From contig NZ_WMIG01000002.1 in NCBI RefSeq assembly GCF_009711205.1, forward strand, positions 496,001 to 560,000: a DNA stretch of 64,000 nt, written 5' to 3'. Below are positions 42,543-52,436 of the stretch, in pieces. The notes beneath the pieces are model-generated. The model was not told the origin of the DNA, made no database searches, and saw only the letters and a program-made list of their open reading frames with translations. Position numbers and translations under genes: made by a program. The stretch comes from Paracoccus litorisediminis (GTDB lineage: Bacteria > Pseudomonadota > Alphaproteobacteria > Rhodobacterales > Rhodobacteraceae). Numbering within the stretch: position 1 is the stretch's first letter; the number at the start of each line of letters is the position of its first letter.

Positions 42543-43988
42543 TCAGGCCAGTTTCTGATGGCGGTATTCGCCCTGATCGGCGGTCGCCATGCTGACCGCG
42601 ACAATGGCAAGGAACGAGGCGATGAAGCCCGGAACGATCTCATAGATGGTGCTGCTCAGCCCCATGGCGATCCATGCGATGACGGTCACCGCGCCGACGA
42701 TCAGGCCCGCGACGGCACCGGCACCGGTCATCCGTTTCCAGGTCAGCGACAGCACGATCAGCGGACCAAAGGCCGCGCCGAAACCGGCCCATGCGTTCGC
42801 GACCAGACCCAGCACCTCTGACTCGGGGTCGGCAGCGATGATCAGCGCCACGACGCCTACGGCCAGAACGGCCAGACGGCCGATATTGACCAGCTCGCGT
42901 TCCGAGGCGTCGCGCTTCATCAGCGCGTGGTAGATGTCCTCGGTCAGCGACGAGGACGCGACCAGAAGCTGGCTCGACACGGTGGACATGATCGCAGCCA
43001 GCAGCGCCGCATACAGGAACCCGGTCACCAGCGGATGGAACAGCAGGTCCGACAGCAGGATGAAGATGGTCTCGGGGTCGGCCACCTCAAGCCCGGTGCG
43101 CAGCGCATAGGCGCGACCAAAGACGCCGACCGCCAGCGCACCCGCAAGCGACACGATCATCCACGACATGCCGATCCGGCGCGCAGCCGGAACGTCCTTG
43201 ACGCTGCGGATCGCCATGAAACGCACGATGATATGCGGCTGCCCGAAATAGCCCAGACCCCAGGCCATGGCCGAGATCCAGCCGATCGCCGTCACACCCT
43301 TGGACAGAGAGAAGAACTCGGGATCGATCGCGGTCACCCGCGCGGCCGCCTCAGAGGCGCTCGACCCGTCCGAGGTCAGGATGACGATGGGCATGATGAC
43401 CAGCGCCAGCATCATGATGCAGCCCTGCACGAAGTCGGTCAGGCTGACCGCAAGGAAGCCGCCGATCACCGTATAGACCAGCACGATGCCCAGCGTCAGC
43501 GAGATCCCGACCATGTAATCGCCGCCAAAGGCGCTGGCGAACAGCTTGCCGCCGCCGACAAGGCCCGAAGCGGTGTAGACCGCAAAGAACACCACGATGA
43601 TGATGGCCGAAACCATGCGCAGCAGGCGCTCGGTGCTGGGGAACCGCTTGCCGAGGAAGCCCGGAATGGTCAGGCTGTCATAGAATTCGGTCTGCTCGCG
43701 CAGACGCGGCGCGACGATCAGCCAGTTGGCCCATGCGCCCAGCACAAGGCCGACGCCGATCCAAGCCTGCGACAGACCCGCGACGAACAGCGCGCCGGGC
43801 AGACCCAGCAGCAGCCAGCCGCTCATGTCGGACGCCCCGGCCGACAGTGCCGTCACCGACGGCCCCAGATCGCGGCCACCCAGGATGTACTCTTCGGAAT
43901 TCGATGTCGACTTGCGCCAGGCATAGACACCGATTGCAATCATCAGCAGGAAATAAGCCGATAGGCTGATCCACACTCCCATTTGCAT
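42543..43988 (-). CDS. putP: Sodium/proline symporter
   Basis: A 481-residue sodium:solute symporter with about 13 membrane segments. The SSF signature is clear: GRDLGPSVTALSAGASDMSGWLLLGLPGALFVAG near 40 (ASDMSGW is the sodium site typical of PutP), RAYALRTG and AAIMSTVSSQLLVASSSLTEDIY near 330. It imports proline with sodium. GGGGAAG sits seven bases before ATG 43988. It interrupts the common rpsO-pnp adjacency. No putA is seen nearby. Confidence 0.93.
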   Translation of the reverse strand: MQMGVWISLSAYFLLMIAIGVYAWRKSTSNSEEYILGGRDLGPSVTALSAGASDMSGWLLLGLPGALFVAGLSQAWIGVGLVLGAWANWLIVAPRLREQTEFYDSLTIPGFLGKRFPSTERLLRMVSAIIIVVFFAVYTASGLVGGGKLFASAFGGDYMVGISLTLGIVLVYTVIGGFLAVSLTDFVQGCIMMLALVIMPIVILTSDGSSASEAAARVTAIDPEFFSLSKGVTAIGWISAMAWGLGYFGQPHIIVRFMAIRSVKDVPAARRIGMSWMIVSLAGALAVGVFGRAYALRTGLEVADPETIFILLSDLLFHPLVTGFLYAALLAAIMSTVSSQLLVASSSLTEDIYHALMKRDASERELVNIGRLAVLAVGVVALIIAADPESEVLGLVANAWAGFGAAFGPLIVLSLTWKRMTGAGAVAGLIVGAVTVIAWIAMGLSSTIYEIVPGFIASFLAIVAVSMATADQGEYRHQKLA

Positions 43989-44218
43989 GCGCGCTTCCCC
44001 TTTTTGAACAAGGGCGCGCCTTTTTCACGATTTCGGCATTCGCGAAAGCGAAAACGGGCCGGGCGGACGGGCAAAACAGGCAAATGGTCAGATCGTCCAT
44101 CAGCCCCCTCGAAAAAATCCGAAAATCAGCCAGAATCGCGGATTTTAGACGAATCCGATTTCGGCCTTCCGGGCCGGAAACCTGCCCGGAAGCACTCGGG
44201 AATCACCCTTTGGGCGAG

Positions 44219-44563
44219 TCAGTTGCAGTCGGGATACTTGTAGCGGTCGGCCTCGGTGACATCGACCGGGCAGCCTGCCCCGGCACCCGTCTTGGGCCGC
44301 ATCCGCATGCCGCAATCAGACGGCTTCACGATATCCACGGATTTGAAGCGCCCCTGCGAGACGGGCATATGCACGCAGATCCCCTCGCCGGCGCTCCACC
44401 AATAGCTGCCTTTGACATTCGCGAAGCCGCGCTGGTTCAGGCCACCTTCAGCCTGCCCCGAACGCGCCCCGACAAAGTCTTCCAGTTCCGGCGGAGGATG
44501 CGCCAGCGCCGGGCTGGCAAACATGACAAGGACAAGCGCGAGGCGGGTGGGGGCGATCAGCAA
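44219..44563 (-). CDS. Small secreted protein with YWW..C motif, copy 1
   Basis: A 114-residue protein with a signal peptide (RLALVLVMFASPALA, cleavage before HPPPE). The mature part contains GSYWWSAGEGICVHM, a central KSVDIVKPSDCGMRM and a C-terminal cysteine. Four cysteines suggest disulfides in the periplasm or outside. Function unknown. It resembles the neighbouring gene at 44750-45106. The start used is TTG 44563, with AAAGGA seven bases upstream; a TTG at 44587 would add eight residues. No ATG is available. Confidence 0.62.
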   Translation of the reverse strand: MLIAPTRLALVLVMFASPALAHPPPELEDFVGARSGQAEGGLNQRGFANVKGSYWWSAGEGICVHMPVSQGRFKSVDIVKPSDCGMRMRPKTGAGAGCPVDVTEADRYKYPDCN

Positions 44564-44749
44564 TTGGCAATCCTTTCCTGCAGACAAATGACGCGTGAAA
44601 GAAGCTTCTGCCGCAAGGTTCCGATCCGGACCGGGACAGAGCGGTCGCCTGATGCGGGCATCTTGCCCTAACCCGGCAACCGCATTCCGGTTCCGCCGCC
44701 GCGCAACTTCGCCATTGGGAACCCGCGACCGACGCCGCGGGTCCGCATC

Positions 44750-45106
44750 TTAGCGCCCAGCCATCGAGCGGCCGCAAAAGCCTTCCGCCGCCGCGCCCGC
44801 GCCGACCCTGCACACCTTGACCGGCGTCGCCATGGCCCGCATCGCCATGCCGCAGACAGTGGGTCTTGCCCTGACCAGCGGCGGTGCCCCGCTGCCGGGG
44901 GTCGAGGCATAGACGCAGTCTTTCTCAGCCGCGTTCCACCAATACTGACCCCTGACATTGTCATAGCCATATTCGGGCAGGACCTCGGAGGCGGGCTCGA
45001 CGCCGTTCCCGATGATTTTCGCCGCCAGTTCCAGATTGGTCTGCGCAATGACAGGCAATGCGACAGCACCCGCCAGAATGGCGGTCCCAACGATCATGAA
45101 TTTCAT
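44750..45106 (-). CDS. Small secreted protein with YWW..C motif, copy 2
   Basis: A 118-residue protein with a signal peptide (FMIVGTAILAGAVALPVIA, cleavage near residue 21). The mature part has GQYWWNAAEKDCVYA, then RARPTVCGMAM and two further cysteines. The order YWW-A-C-R-P-CGM is shared with the gene at 44219-44563, so the two look like diverged tandem duplicates. Function unknown. The ATG at 45106 follows a GGATC stretch. It lies between rpsO and putP. Confidence 0.65.
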   Translation of the reverse strand: MKFMIVGTAILAGAVALPVIAQTNLELAAKIIGNGVEPASEVLPEYGYDNVRGQYWWNAAEKDCVYASTPGSGAPPLVRARPTVCGMAMRAMATPVKVCRVGAGAAAEGFCGRSMAGR

Positions 45107-45294
45107 CTAGTGATCCTTTCGTGACGGCAACCGCAGTGCCGATCAACATTGACGAGGATCCAGCCCCTCTATCCGCGCCCAGATCCTACCAGAAATGGGC
45201 GATTCCAAATATCGGGTTTCAACCTGCGGAACCTGACCCTTAAGGCAGGATTCCGGAGTACGCGCCATGTAGGGCTAGCACCTAGCATCGGCGC

Positions 45295-45327
45295 AAAGAA
45301 AAACGCCCGCAGCTTTCGCCACGGGCG
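45295..45327 (-). terminator. Terminator after rpsO
   Basis: Arms CGCCCG (45304-45309) and CGGGCG (45322-45327). Upstream A-rich GAAAAA reads as a T-run on the minus strand. It lies 25 bases after the rpsO stop. Confidence 0.75.
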
Positions 45328-45351
45328 CCGATCAATGCGACTGATCTACGA

Positions 45352-45621
45352 TCAGCGGCGCAGACCCAGCTTGCCGATCAGGTCGGTGTAGCGGGCTTCG
45401 TCCTTGCGCTTCAGGTAGTCCAGCAGCTTGCGGCGCTGTGCGACCATCATCAGCAGACCACGACGCGAGTGGTTGTCTTTCTTGTGGGTCTTGAAGTGCT
45501 CGGTCAGGGTCGCGATACGCGACGACAGGATCGCAACCTGAACCTCGGGCGAACCGGTGTCGCCTTTCTTGGTCGCGAATTCGGTCATCACGCGGTTCTT
45601 TTCCTCGACGGTGATCGACAT
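45352..45621 (-). CDS. rpsO: 30S ribosomal protein S15
   Basis: An 89-residue S15, the primary 16S rRNA-binding protein of the platform. It begins [32 protein letters not shown] and contains [30 protein letters not shown], the universal S15 RNA-binding segment. A strong AAGGAG lies before the ATG. Single-gene unit with its own terminator. Truncation or unusual residues are not seen. Confidence 0.98.
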   Translation of the reverse strand: MSITVEEKNRVMTEFATKKGDTGSPEVQVAILSSRIATLTEHFKTHKKDNHSRRGLLMMVAQRRKLLDYLKRKDEARYTDLIGKLGLRR

Positions 45622-45764
45622 CGGGGTCTCCTTTTCGGATCAAAGGGTTATGGCACAGGCCGGGATGTCGTCCAGCTCAGGCCCGTGGAGAATTCCGGCA
45701 GGATTCGCCTGACCGGATGCGGGCGTATAGGCGAAATCCCTGCAAAAGAAAAGGAATTTGTGCC

Positions 45765-46652
45765 TCAGGCATTCGGAGCGCGGGTCAGCACGATGTCGCG
45801 CAGGTCCAGCCCTTCGCCATTCAACACGCGTCCCACTGCCTGACCATCGATGCGGATCAGGGCCGAGCCGTCGTCGCCCCGTTCCAGCGTGACGGTCGGC
45901 ACGTGCTGTTCGGCCCCGTGCCAGCGCAGTTCAATGATATCTTCGGCAGGATTGTAATCCCCGATGACCGGGGAGGTCTGGCCCGGTTCCTGCAGCACAA
46001 ACAGATCGCGCCCTGCCCCACCTTCCGCAAAATCTCCGGCATGGGCTTGCAAGCTGTCATCACCCTCACCTCCGTGCAACCACGCGGCGTCCTCTTCAGG
46101 CGAACCGATCAGAAGATCGTTGCCGTCGCCCCCATCCAGATCGTCCAGCCCGCGACCCGCAACCAGCGTGTCATTGCCCGAATTGCCCGAGAGCCAATCG
46201 TCCCCAGCCCCAGCGGTCAGGCTGTCACCGCCCTCGCCCCCGAACAATGTGTCATTGCCCCCGCGCCCCAGCAGCGTGTCATCGCCGCCCTGCCCGGCCA
46301 GTTGATCGTCCCCTGACCCGCCATCCAGCAGGTCATCTCCACCAATGCCATAGTCGCCGTCGCCGTAGATCCAGTCGGTTCCGTCGCCGCCGCGCAGCGT
46401 GTCATCACCCAGGCCGCCATGCAGATCGTCATTCCCCGCCCCGCCTTCCAACAGGTCGTCGCCATCCTCTCCGGCCAGCCAGTCCGAACCGGAACTGCCC
46501 TCGAACGCTAGCCCTTCGGGTTCGTCAGGATCAGGCCTATCGGTTGGATTTTCGCCACCATCGTCCTTGGGACCGCGCGACGCGCCGGTGCTGTCAATGG
46601 CAAGCCCCATGACCAGAAGCCCCAAAAGGCTGCCAAGGATGAACATCTGCAT
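45765..46652 (-). CDS. Membrane-anchored RTX (hemolysin-type calcium-binding repeat) protein
   Basis: About 295 residues. An N-terminal hydrophobic segment (MFILGSLLGLLVMGLAI) is followed by an acidic, proline-rich linker. Then come roughly 14 glycine-aspartate nonapeptides of the GGxGxDxLx type (for example GDDLLEGGAGNDDLHGG) between about residues 50 and 205, and a compact C-terminal domain (GDYNPAEDIIELRWHG). The repeats should form a calcium-binding beta-roll. No adhesin or enzyme domain is present. The ATG at 46652 is used; TTG 46670 and ATG 46646 are alternatives. A single-gene unit. Confidence 0.8.
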   Translation of the reverse strand: MQMFILGSLLGLLVMGLAIDSTGASRGPKDDGGENPTDRPDPDEPEGLAFEGSSGSDWLAGEDGDDLLEGGAGNDDLHGGLGDDTLRGGDGTDWIYGDGDYGIGGDDLLDGGSGDDQLAGQGGDDTLLGRGGNDTLFGGEGGDSLTAGAGDDWLSGNSGNDTLVAGRGLDDLDGGDGNDLLIGSPEEDAAWLHGGEGDDSLQAHAGDFAEGGAGRDLFVLQEPGQTSPVIGDYNPAEDIIELRWHGAEQHVPTVTLERGDDGSALIRIDGQAVGRVLNGEGLDLRDIVLTRAPNA

Positions 46653-46746
46653 ACCCACAAAAATCGTCAAACTATGAATGAAAGGTTAATCCCGTGGCAG
46701 GATTCGCGCACGGGATTTGACGATTCTGGGTTAACCTGCGTCCACC

Positions 46747-47400
46747 TTAGCCGTAGTCGCGCGCGCCAAAAATGGCACTGCCCACGCGAACATGCGTCGC
46801 GCCCTCGGCGATAGCGGATTCGAAATCCGCGCTCATCCCCATCGACAAGCCGGTCAGCCCGTTACGCGCGGCGATCCCGCGCAGATGGCGGAAATGCGGG
46901 GTCGAGGGTTCATCCTCGGGCGGGATGCACATCAGCCCGGCAACCTGCAGGTCCAAAGACCGGCACGAGGCGATGAACTCATCCGCGTCGTCGGGCAGGA
47001 TCCCGGCTTTTTGCGGCTCGGCACCGGTATTGACCTGTACGAAAAGCTGCGGGCAAGTCCCGTGCGCCTGCACCTGCCGTGCCAGCTTCTGCGCCAGCGA
47101 AGGTCGGTCCAGCGTGTGGATCGCGTCGAAAAGCTCTAGTGCCAGCTTCAACTTATTGGTCTGAAGCGGGCCGATCATATGCAGTTCGACCCCCGGATAG
47201 GCCTCGCGCCAGGCCGGCCACTTTCCGGCGCTTTCCTGCACGTAATTCTCGCCAAAGACCCGATGTCCGGCCTGCAAGACCGCCTCAACCCGGCCGGCGG
47301 GCTGCACCTTGCTGACAGCAATCAGCCGGACCGTACCCTGCGGACGTCCGGCGGCGGTTTCGGCCGCGTGAACGCGGCTTTTGATCTGTTCCAGTCCCAT
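46747..47400 (-). CDS. YggS family pyridoxal phosphate homeostasis protein
   Basis: A 217-residue PLP-binding barrel protein. The PLP lysine is in RLIAVSKVQPAG near residue 32; other conserved parts are GENYVQESAGKW, HMIGPLQTNKLK (HxIGxLQxNK), VQVNTGAEPQKAG, GLMCIPP and SMGMSADFESAIAEGATHVRVGSAIFG. Members help balance free PLP and amino acid pools. The start is MGLEQIKS at 47400 by alignment; no good ribosome-binding site is seen. A terminator lies between it and the porin gene. Confidence 0.95.
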   Translation of the reverse strand: MGLEQIKSRVHAAETAAGRPQGTVRLIAVSKVQPAGRVEAVLQAGHRVFGENYVQESAGKWPAWREAYPGVELHMIGPLQTNKLKLALELFDAIHTLDRPSLAQKLARQVQAHGTCPQLFVQVNTGAEPQKAGILPDDADEFIASCRSLDLQVAGLMCIPPEDEPSTPHFRHLRGIAARNGLTGLSMGMSADFESAIAEGATHVRVGSAIFGARDYG

Positions 47401-47420
47401 ATGGGGAGAATCCCAAAACA

Positions 47421-47447
47421 AAAGAGCGGGCACAAGGCCCGCTCTTT
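47421..47447 (-). terminator. Terminator after porin gene
   Basis: Perfect 11-bp stem AAAGAGCGGGC / GCCCGCTCTTT with loop ACAAG. It sits between the porin stop and the start of the yggS-type gene, both on the minus strand. Confidence 0.9.
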
Positions 47448-47469
47448 CTTAATTCCGTATCCCGAAGGA

Positions 47470-48534
47470 TCAGAACTTGAAGCGAACACCCATGTCCGCG
47501 ACGGTGTCGTTCAGCCAGTCGCTGTCAACGATACCGCCCGACAGGGTGGCGCCGCCGCCCAGGTCGTAGTCGGCGCCAACACCGAAGGTGTCGAAGTCGC
47601 GGTCGTCGAGGCCAGCAGCATCGCCAATGTCGGTGGTGCGGATTTCGTCACGACGGTAGAAACCAGCAACGCGGATCGCGTCTTGCTGCCACTCGAGGCC
47701 CAGGCCCCAGGTTTTGCTCAGCTGGTAGTTGTCCGAGGTCAGGGTCAGGTCGTCAACGAAGTTGCCGGTCGCGTCGTCGCCGCCGAAGCTGATCGAGTCG
47801 CGATCGCTATAGTCAGCGTAGATGGCCGAAACGGCGATGTTGTTGAACGTCGCTTTACCGCCCAGAGTGACCTCTTTGGCGTCGCCGTCTTTGGCGTAGC
47901 CCAGACCAACGGTGAAGTTTTCGGCTTCGTAGTTGGCGCCCAGCGACCAAGCGGTGTCATCCGACGACACAGTGGCGCAGTCGACCAGCTCACCGGTAAC
48001 CGGATCGTAGGTGCACTCGATGTTGTCGTTGGCGCCGGTGGTGGTGAACCACTTACGGTCGCTGCCATCCGAGGCCGAGGCAAACAGCGAGATGTTGTTG
48101 ATGGTGTACTGGTACAGGATGTTCGGGCCCTGATCCAGGTTCGCACCGTCGCCGGTCAGGTACGAGATCTCTTCCAGGTCGCCAGCGAAGCCGCCTTGGG
48201 TGTAGCCGATTTCCGGCAGGTCGCCGATCGCGGCTTCCGAAGCCGAGACCACGTCGCCCATTTCGAGCTTGCCGTAGGTGCCCGAAACATAGACCGAGCC
48301 AGCAACGCCCTGGTTGCCGTTGGCCGAGTTGTCGGCACGGATCGAGCCGCCGAAGGACAGGCCGGCATCGCTTTCGCCGGTCATGGTGAAGATGGCACGG
48401 ATACGGCTCGAGAACTGAGCGTCGTTACCGTCATAGATCACACCCATCCGGCCGGTACCGGTGACCGCAACCTCAGCGGCGGCGACACCAGCGGTCATCA
48501 CCAGCGCGGTGGTGGCGAAAAGAACCTTTTTCAT
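47470..48534 (-). CDS. Outer-membrane porin (Rhodobacter type)
   Basis: A 354-residue outer-membrane beta-barrel. Signal peptide KKVLFATTALVMTAGVAAA with cleavage before EVAVTG. Alternating hydrophobic strands run throughout, and the protein ends in phenylalanine (GVRFKF), the outer-membrane sorting signal. A long loop with acidic residues and a Cys pair (IECTYDPVTGELVDCAT) may constrict the pore. It forms general diffusion channels as a trimer. Its codon use (strong, uniform) and isolated terminator fit high expression. Confidence 0.93.
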   Translation of the reverse strand: MKKVLFATTALVMTAGVAAAEVAVTGTGRMGVIYDGNDAQFSSRIRAIFTMTGESDAGLSFGGSIRADNSANGNQGVAGSVYVSGTYGKLEMGDVVSASEAAIGDLPEIGYTQGGFAGDLEEISYLTGDGANLDQGPNILYQYTINNISLFASASDGSDRKWFTTTGANDNIECTYDPVTGELVDCATVSSDDTAWSLGANYEAENFTVGLGYAKDGDAKEVTLGGKATFNNIAVSAIYADYSDRDSISFGGDDATGNFVDDLTLTSDNYQLSKTWGLGLEWQQDAIRVAGFYRRDEIRTTDIGDAAGLDDRDFDTFGVGADYDLGGGATLSGGIVDSDWLNDTVADMGVRFKF

Positions 48535-48904
48535 GGTTTTCCCTCTTGTCTCTCTCGTGTGCCCCAGCTGTTTGCCAACTTGGGGTATGGCAGTTGTCTC
48601 GCGCTTTCATCCTAGTATTGCAACGAATTCGGACCGGCCCTTCCTGATTAGCAAGTGTTGTGATGCATCAGCGCCACACCGGCTATGCAAGCCCTGCAAT
48701 CGTGGGTGTTTCGCGCCTGCAGCACGCACAATCCGCAGATTTTCATCCCAGTCCTTCAGGTCATGCCCCGCTCATTGGGAAACCGTTATCACTCAACCGC
48801 AGGAATCGCTGACAAAGGCGACTCGGCCACGCGGGAAGCGCTATCTTGTCGCTAGCCCCGGATTTGCGCTATGGCTCGCATTCAGGACGATCGGGGGATG
48901 ACTG
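48535..48904. promoter_or_regulatory. 370-bp divergent region between porin and DUF3576 genes
   Basis: No gene is seen. It must contain the strong porin promoter and the promoter of the DUF3576-leuS operon. The part next to the porin is pyrimidine-rich on the plus strand (purine-rich leader on the minus strand, with GAGAGAGACAAGAGGG before the ATG). No operator or small RNA could be recognised. Confidence 0.4.
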
Positions 48905-49360
48905 ATGACCAGATGCGCCGCACGGCTGACCGCCGCCTTGCTTCTTACGGCGGGGCTTGCCGCATGTTCCGGCTCGGGCAGCAATACCGCCCAAAGCCAG
49001 CCGGCCGAGCGGGAATCGACGCTTTGGGACCTGTTCTCGAACCGGCGCAACGCCAATGACACGGTGGCGGTGAACCGCTACCTGTGGAACGCCAGCCTTG
49101 AAGTGCTGAACTTCCTGCCGATCCAGTCGATCGATCCCTTCACCGGCATGATCGTCACCGGCTATGGCACGCCCCCCGGCGGCGGACGCAGCTATCGCGC
49201 GACGATCAAGGTCAGCGACCCCTCGCTGGACGCCCGCGCATTGAAGGTCTCGCTGCAGGGTCCGGGCGGTAGCGCCGTGGCACCCGACACCGTTCGCGCG
49301 GTCGAGGACGCCATCCTGACCCGCGCCCGTCAGATGCGCGTCCGCGACGGCAAGCTCTGA
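48905..49360 (+). CDS. DUF3576 domain lipoprotein
   Basis: A 151-residue predicted lipoprotein: the signal ends in the lipobox LAACSG (Cys at about residue 21). The mature part has the DUF3576 wording STLWDLFSNRRNANDTVAVNRYLWNASLEVLNFLPIQSIDPFTGMIVTGYG. Role unknown; the family is widespread in alphaproteobacteria and is often found before leuS. It is 66 bases from leuS on the same strand and may share its promoter. Confidence 0.9.
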   Translation: MTRCAARLTAALLLTAGLAACSGSGSNTAQSQPAERESTLWDLFSNRRNANDTVAVNRYLWNASLEVLNFLPIQSIDPFTGMIVTGYGTPPGGGRSYRATIKVSDPSLDARALKVSLQGPGGSAVAPDTVRAVEDAILTRARQMRVRDGKL

Positions 49361-49426
49361 CCCCGCTGGACCTGCGGCGCGGCAACGGATAATACCCTGC
49401 GGGCATTCTGACGCCCGGAGGTTCCC

Positions 49427-51964
49427 ATGCCCTATGATCCCGCAATCAGCGAAACCCGCTGGCAAGAGGCGTGGGACCAGGCCGACACGTTCCGCGCCAT
49501 CCGGGACGAGCGGCCCAAATATTACGTCCTCGAGATGTTCCCCTATCCCTCGGGGCGCATCCATATGGGGCATGTGCGCAACTATACGATGGGCGACGTG
49601 GTCGCGCGCTTCAAACGGGCGCAGGGCTTCAGCGTACTGCATCCGATGGGCTGGGACGCCTTCGGCATGCCCGCGGAAAACGCCGCGATGGAGCAGGGCG
49701 GTCACCCCCGCGACTGGACCTATGCCAATATCGCCACCATGCGCGAGCAGCTGAAACCGCTGGGCCTGTCCATCGACTGGAGCCGCGAATTCGCCACCTG
49801 CGACGATTCCTACGTCCACCAGCAGCAGTCGATGTTCCTCGACTTCCTGGAAGCCGGGCTGATCTATCGCAAATCGGCGATGGTGAACTGGGACCCGGTC
49901 GACATGACGGTTCTGGCCAACGAACAGGTCGAGGACGGGCGCGGCTGGCGCTCCGGCGCGCTGGTTGAGCGGCGCGAGCTGACGCAATGGTTCTTCCGCA
50001 TCTCGGATTATTCCGATGAGTTGTTGTCGGCCTTGGACAATCTGACCGGCTGGCCGGAAAAAGTCCGGCTGATGCAGCAGAACTGGATCGGCAAGTCGCG
50101 CGGGCTGCAGTTCCGCTTTGACATCGTGAACCCGCCGCAGGGTTTCGACGCGATCGAGGTCTATACGACCCGCCCGGATACGCTGATGGGCGCGAGCTTT
50201 GCTGCGCTGTCGCCGGATCACCCGCTGATCAAGGCACTGGCCGAAACCCGCCCCGAGATCGCCGAGTTCTGTGCCGAATGCCGCCGCATCGGCACCACCG
50301 AAGAAGCCATCGAGACCGCGCCGAAGCTGGGCTTCGACACCGGGCTGACCGTGCGCCATCCGCTTGATCCAGCATGGGAATTGCCTATCTGGATCGCGAA
50401 TTTCGTGTTGATGGATTATGGCACCGGCGCAATCTTCGGCTCGCCCGCCCATGACGAGCGCGACCATGAATTCGCCACCAAATACGGTCTGCCGATCCGC
50501 GCGACCTTCGGCCCGAAAGGCGCGACGCTTGAGGAAGCCGACGCGCTGATCGCCGATGCCCCCTATGTGCCGCTGAAATCGGACGCTGTGACCTATGTGC
50601 GTGGCTTCTCGGGTGCCGCCGATCAGACTGGCGAAGCCGCGGTCGATGCCGCCATCCAGCACGCCGAGGCTGCGGGCTATGGCGAAGGCGTCACCAAGTT
50701 CCGCCTGCGCGACTGGGGTATCTCGCGGCAGCGCTATTGGGGCTGCCCGATCCCGGTCGTCCATTGCGATGACTGCGGCACCGTCCCCGAGAAGAAGGAA
50801 AACCTGCCGGTGCTGCTGCCGCAGGACGTGACCTTCGACGTGCCCGGCAACCCGCTGGACCGCCACCCGACTTGGCGCAACACCGCCTGCCCGGTCTGCG
50901 GCAAGGCAGCGCGCCGTGAAACCGACACGATGGACACATTTGTCGATTCGTCCTGGTATTATGCGCGCTTCACCGCGCCGCATGCCGAAACGCCGACCAG
51001 CCGCGCCGACGCGGATTACTGGATGAATGTCGACCAGTATATCGGCGGCATCGAACACGCGATCCTGCACCTGCTGTATTCGCGCTTCTTCGCCCGCGCG
51101 ATGGTCAAGACCGGCCATCTGCCGGAAAGCGCCAAGGAGCCCTTCGACGCGCTGTTCACGCAGGGCATGGTCACGCATGAGATCTACCTGACCCGCGACG
51201 AGCGCGGTCGTCCGGTCTATCACCTGCCCGAATCCGTCACTGACGGAAAGCTGGCGGACGGGACTGCGGTCGAGATCATCCCCTCGGCCAAGATGTCGAA
51301 ATCCAAAAAGAACGTCGTCGACCCGGTCAATATCGTCGAAAGCTTCGGCGCTGATACTGCGCGCTGGTTCATGCTGTCCGACAGCCCGCCCGAACGTGAC
51401 GTGGAATGGACCGCCGCCGGGGCCGAGGCTTCGAACAAGTTCCTGTCGCGCGTCTGGCGTCTGGCCGATGAGATCCCAGAGGGTGAGGGTGATGCCGACC
51501 TGACGCGCGCCGCCCATCGCGCCATCGCCGACGTGACCAAGGCGATCGAAGGCTTTGCCTTCAACAAGGCTGTGGCCAAGCTTTACGAACTGGCCAATGC
51601 CATCGGCAAATCCAAGGCCGGGGGCGAGGGCCGCCGCGACGCGATCCGCATCCTTGCGCAACTGCTGGCGCCGATGGTGCCGCACCTTGCCGAAGAACTC
51701 TGGTCGAAAGCGGGCGGGCAGGGCATGGTGGTCGATGCCGCCTGGCCCAAGGCGGACCCGGCGATGCTGGTCTCGGACAGTGTAGTGCTGCCCATCCAGA
51801 TCAACGGCAAGCGTCGGGCGGAAATCGAGGTGCCCAAGGACATGCCCAAGGAACAGATCGAGGCCATCGTTCTGGCCGACGAAACCGTCCAGCGCTTCAT
51901 GGAAGGCGCGGCACCGAAAAAGCTGATCGTCGTGCCGGGGCGCATCGTCAATGTCGTGGTCTAG
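49427..51964 (+). CDS. leuS: Leucyl-tRNA synthetase
   Basis: An 845-residue class I aminoacyl-tRNA synthetase. The HIGH-type motif is HMGH at residues 46-49 ([16 protein letters not shown]); the editing domain with [12 protein letters not shown] follows; a zinc-binding insert has HCDDCG and CPVCGK; and the KMSKS loop is [14 protein letters not shown]. Length is usual. GGAGG precedes ATG 49427. It overlaps lptE by 14 bases. Confidence 0.97.
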   Translation: MPYDPAISETRWQEAWDQADTFRAIRDERPKYYVLEMFPYPSGRIHMGHVRNYTMGDVVARFKRAQGFSVLHPMGWDAFGMPAENAAMEQGGHPRDWTYANIATMREQLKPLGLSIDWSREFATCDDSYVHQQQSMFLDFLEAGLIYRKSAMVNWDPVDMTVLANEQVEDGRGWRSGALVERRELTQWFFRISDYSDELLSALDNLTGWPEKVRLMQQNWIGKSRGLQFRFDIVNPPQGFDAIEVYTTRPDTLMGASFAALSPDHPLIKALAETRPEIAEFCAECRRIGTTEEAIETAPKLGFDTGLTVRHPLDPAWELPIWIANFVLMDYGTGAIFGSPAHDERDHEFATKYGLPIRATFGPKGATLEEADALIADAPYVPLKSDAVTYVRGFSGAADQTGEAAVDAAIQHAEAAGYGEGVTKFRLRDWGISRQRYWGCPIPVVHCDDCGTVPEKKENLPVLLPQDVTFDVPGNPLDRHPTWRNTACPVCGKAARRETDTMDTFVDSSWYYARFTAPHAETPTSRADADYWMNVDQYIGGIEHAILHLLYSRFFARAMVKTGHLPESAKEPFDALFTQGMVTHEIYLTRDERGRPVYHLPESVTDGKLADGTAVEIIPSAKMSKSKKNVVDPVNIVESFGADTARWFMLSDSPPERDVEWTAAGAEASNKFLSRVWRLADEIPEGEGDADLTRAAHRAIADVTKAIEGFAFNKAVAKLYELANAIGKSKAGGEGRRDAIRILAQLLAPMVPHLAEELWSKAGGQGMVVDAAWPKADPAMLVSDSVVLPIQINGKRRAEIEVPKDMPKEQIEAIVLADETVQRFMEGAAPKKLIVVPGRIVNVVV

Positions 51965-52436
51965 GCGCGGATTGCTTGTCAGCGTGCTGGCGCTTGCCGC
52001 CTGCGGCTTCTCCCCGGTCTATGGGCCGGGGGGTACGGGCAGCAAGCTGTTCGGCAAGGTCCGCACCGCCGACCCGAAGACCCCGGACGATTTCACCTTT
52101 GCCGGTCGGATCGCCGAACGGATGGGACCGGACAGCGCCGCCACCTATGAACTGAAGTGGCAATTGCGCATCGCGGTCGTGCCGCAGGCGATCACGCCCG
52201 ACGAGATTACCACTCGCTATGCCCTGAACGGCAGCGCCGAATACCTGCTGACCAATATCCAGACGGGCCATGCGGTCAGCCGGGGGCAGGTCAGCAGCTT
52301 TACCTCGTATTCGACCACTGGCACGACCATTGCCACCATGGCGGCGGAACAGGACGCGCATGAGCGGCTGGCACGGTTGCTGGCCGATCAGGTGGTGACG
52401 CGGCTGCTGGCCATCGATCCCGCGACGGTCGAATGA
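51951..52436 (+). CDS. lptE: LPS-assembly lipoprotein LptE
   Basis: A 161-residue lipoprotein with lipobox [14 protein letters not shown] (Cys at about residue 18), the standard start of alphaproteobacterial LptE. It plugs the LptD barrel and helps insert lipopolysaccharide into the outer leaflet. The remainder ([51 protein letters not shown]) matches the family. The leuS-lptE-holA order is conserved in the class. It overlaps leuS by 14 bases and holA by four. Confidence 0.93.
   Translation: MSWSRRGLLVSVLALAACGFSPVYGPGGTGSKLFGKVRTADPKTPDDFTFAGRIAERMGPDSAATYELKWQLRIAVVPQAITPDEITTRYALNGSAEYLLTNIQTGHAVSRGQVSSFTSYSTTGTTIATMAAEQDAHERLARLLADQVVTRLLAIDPATVE

Noticed and set aside
40216..42558. 780-codon plus-strand open frame opposite pnp
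   Set aside because: Antisense shadow of pnp with no ribosome-binding site or domain.
48869..51685. 938-codon minus-strand open frame opposite leuS
   Set aside because: Antisense shadow of leuS with no recognisable protein features; typical of high-GC third-position bias.
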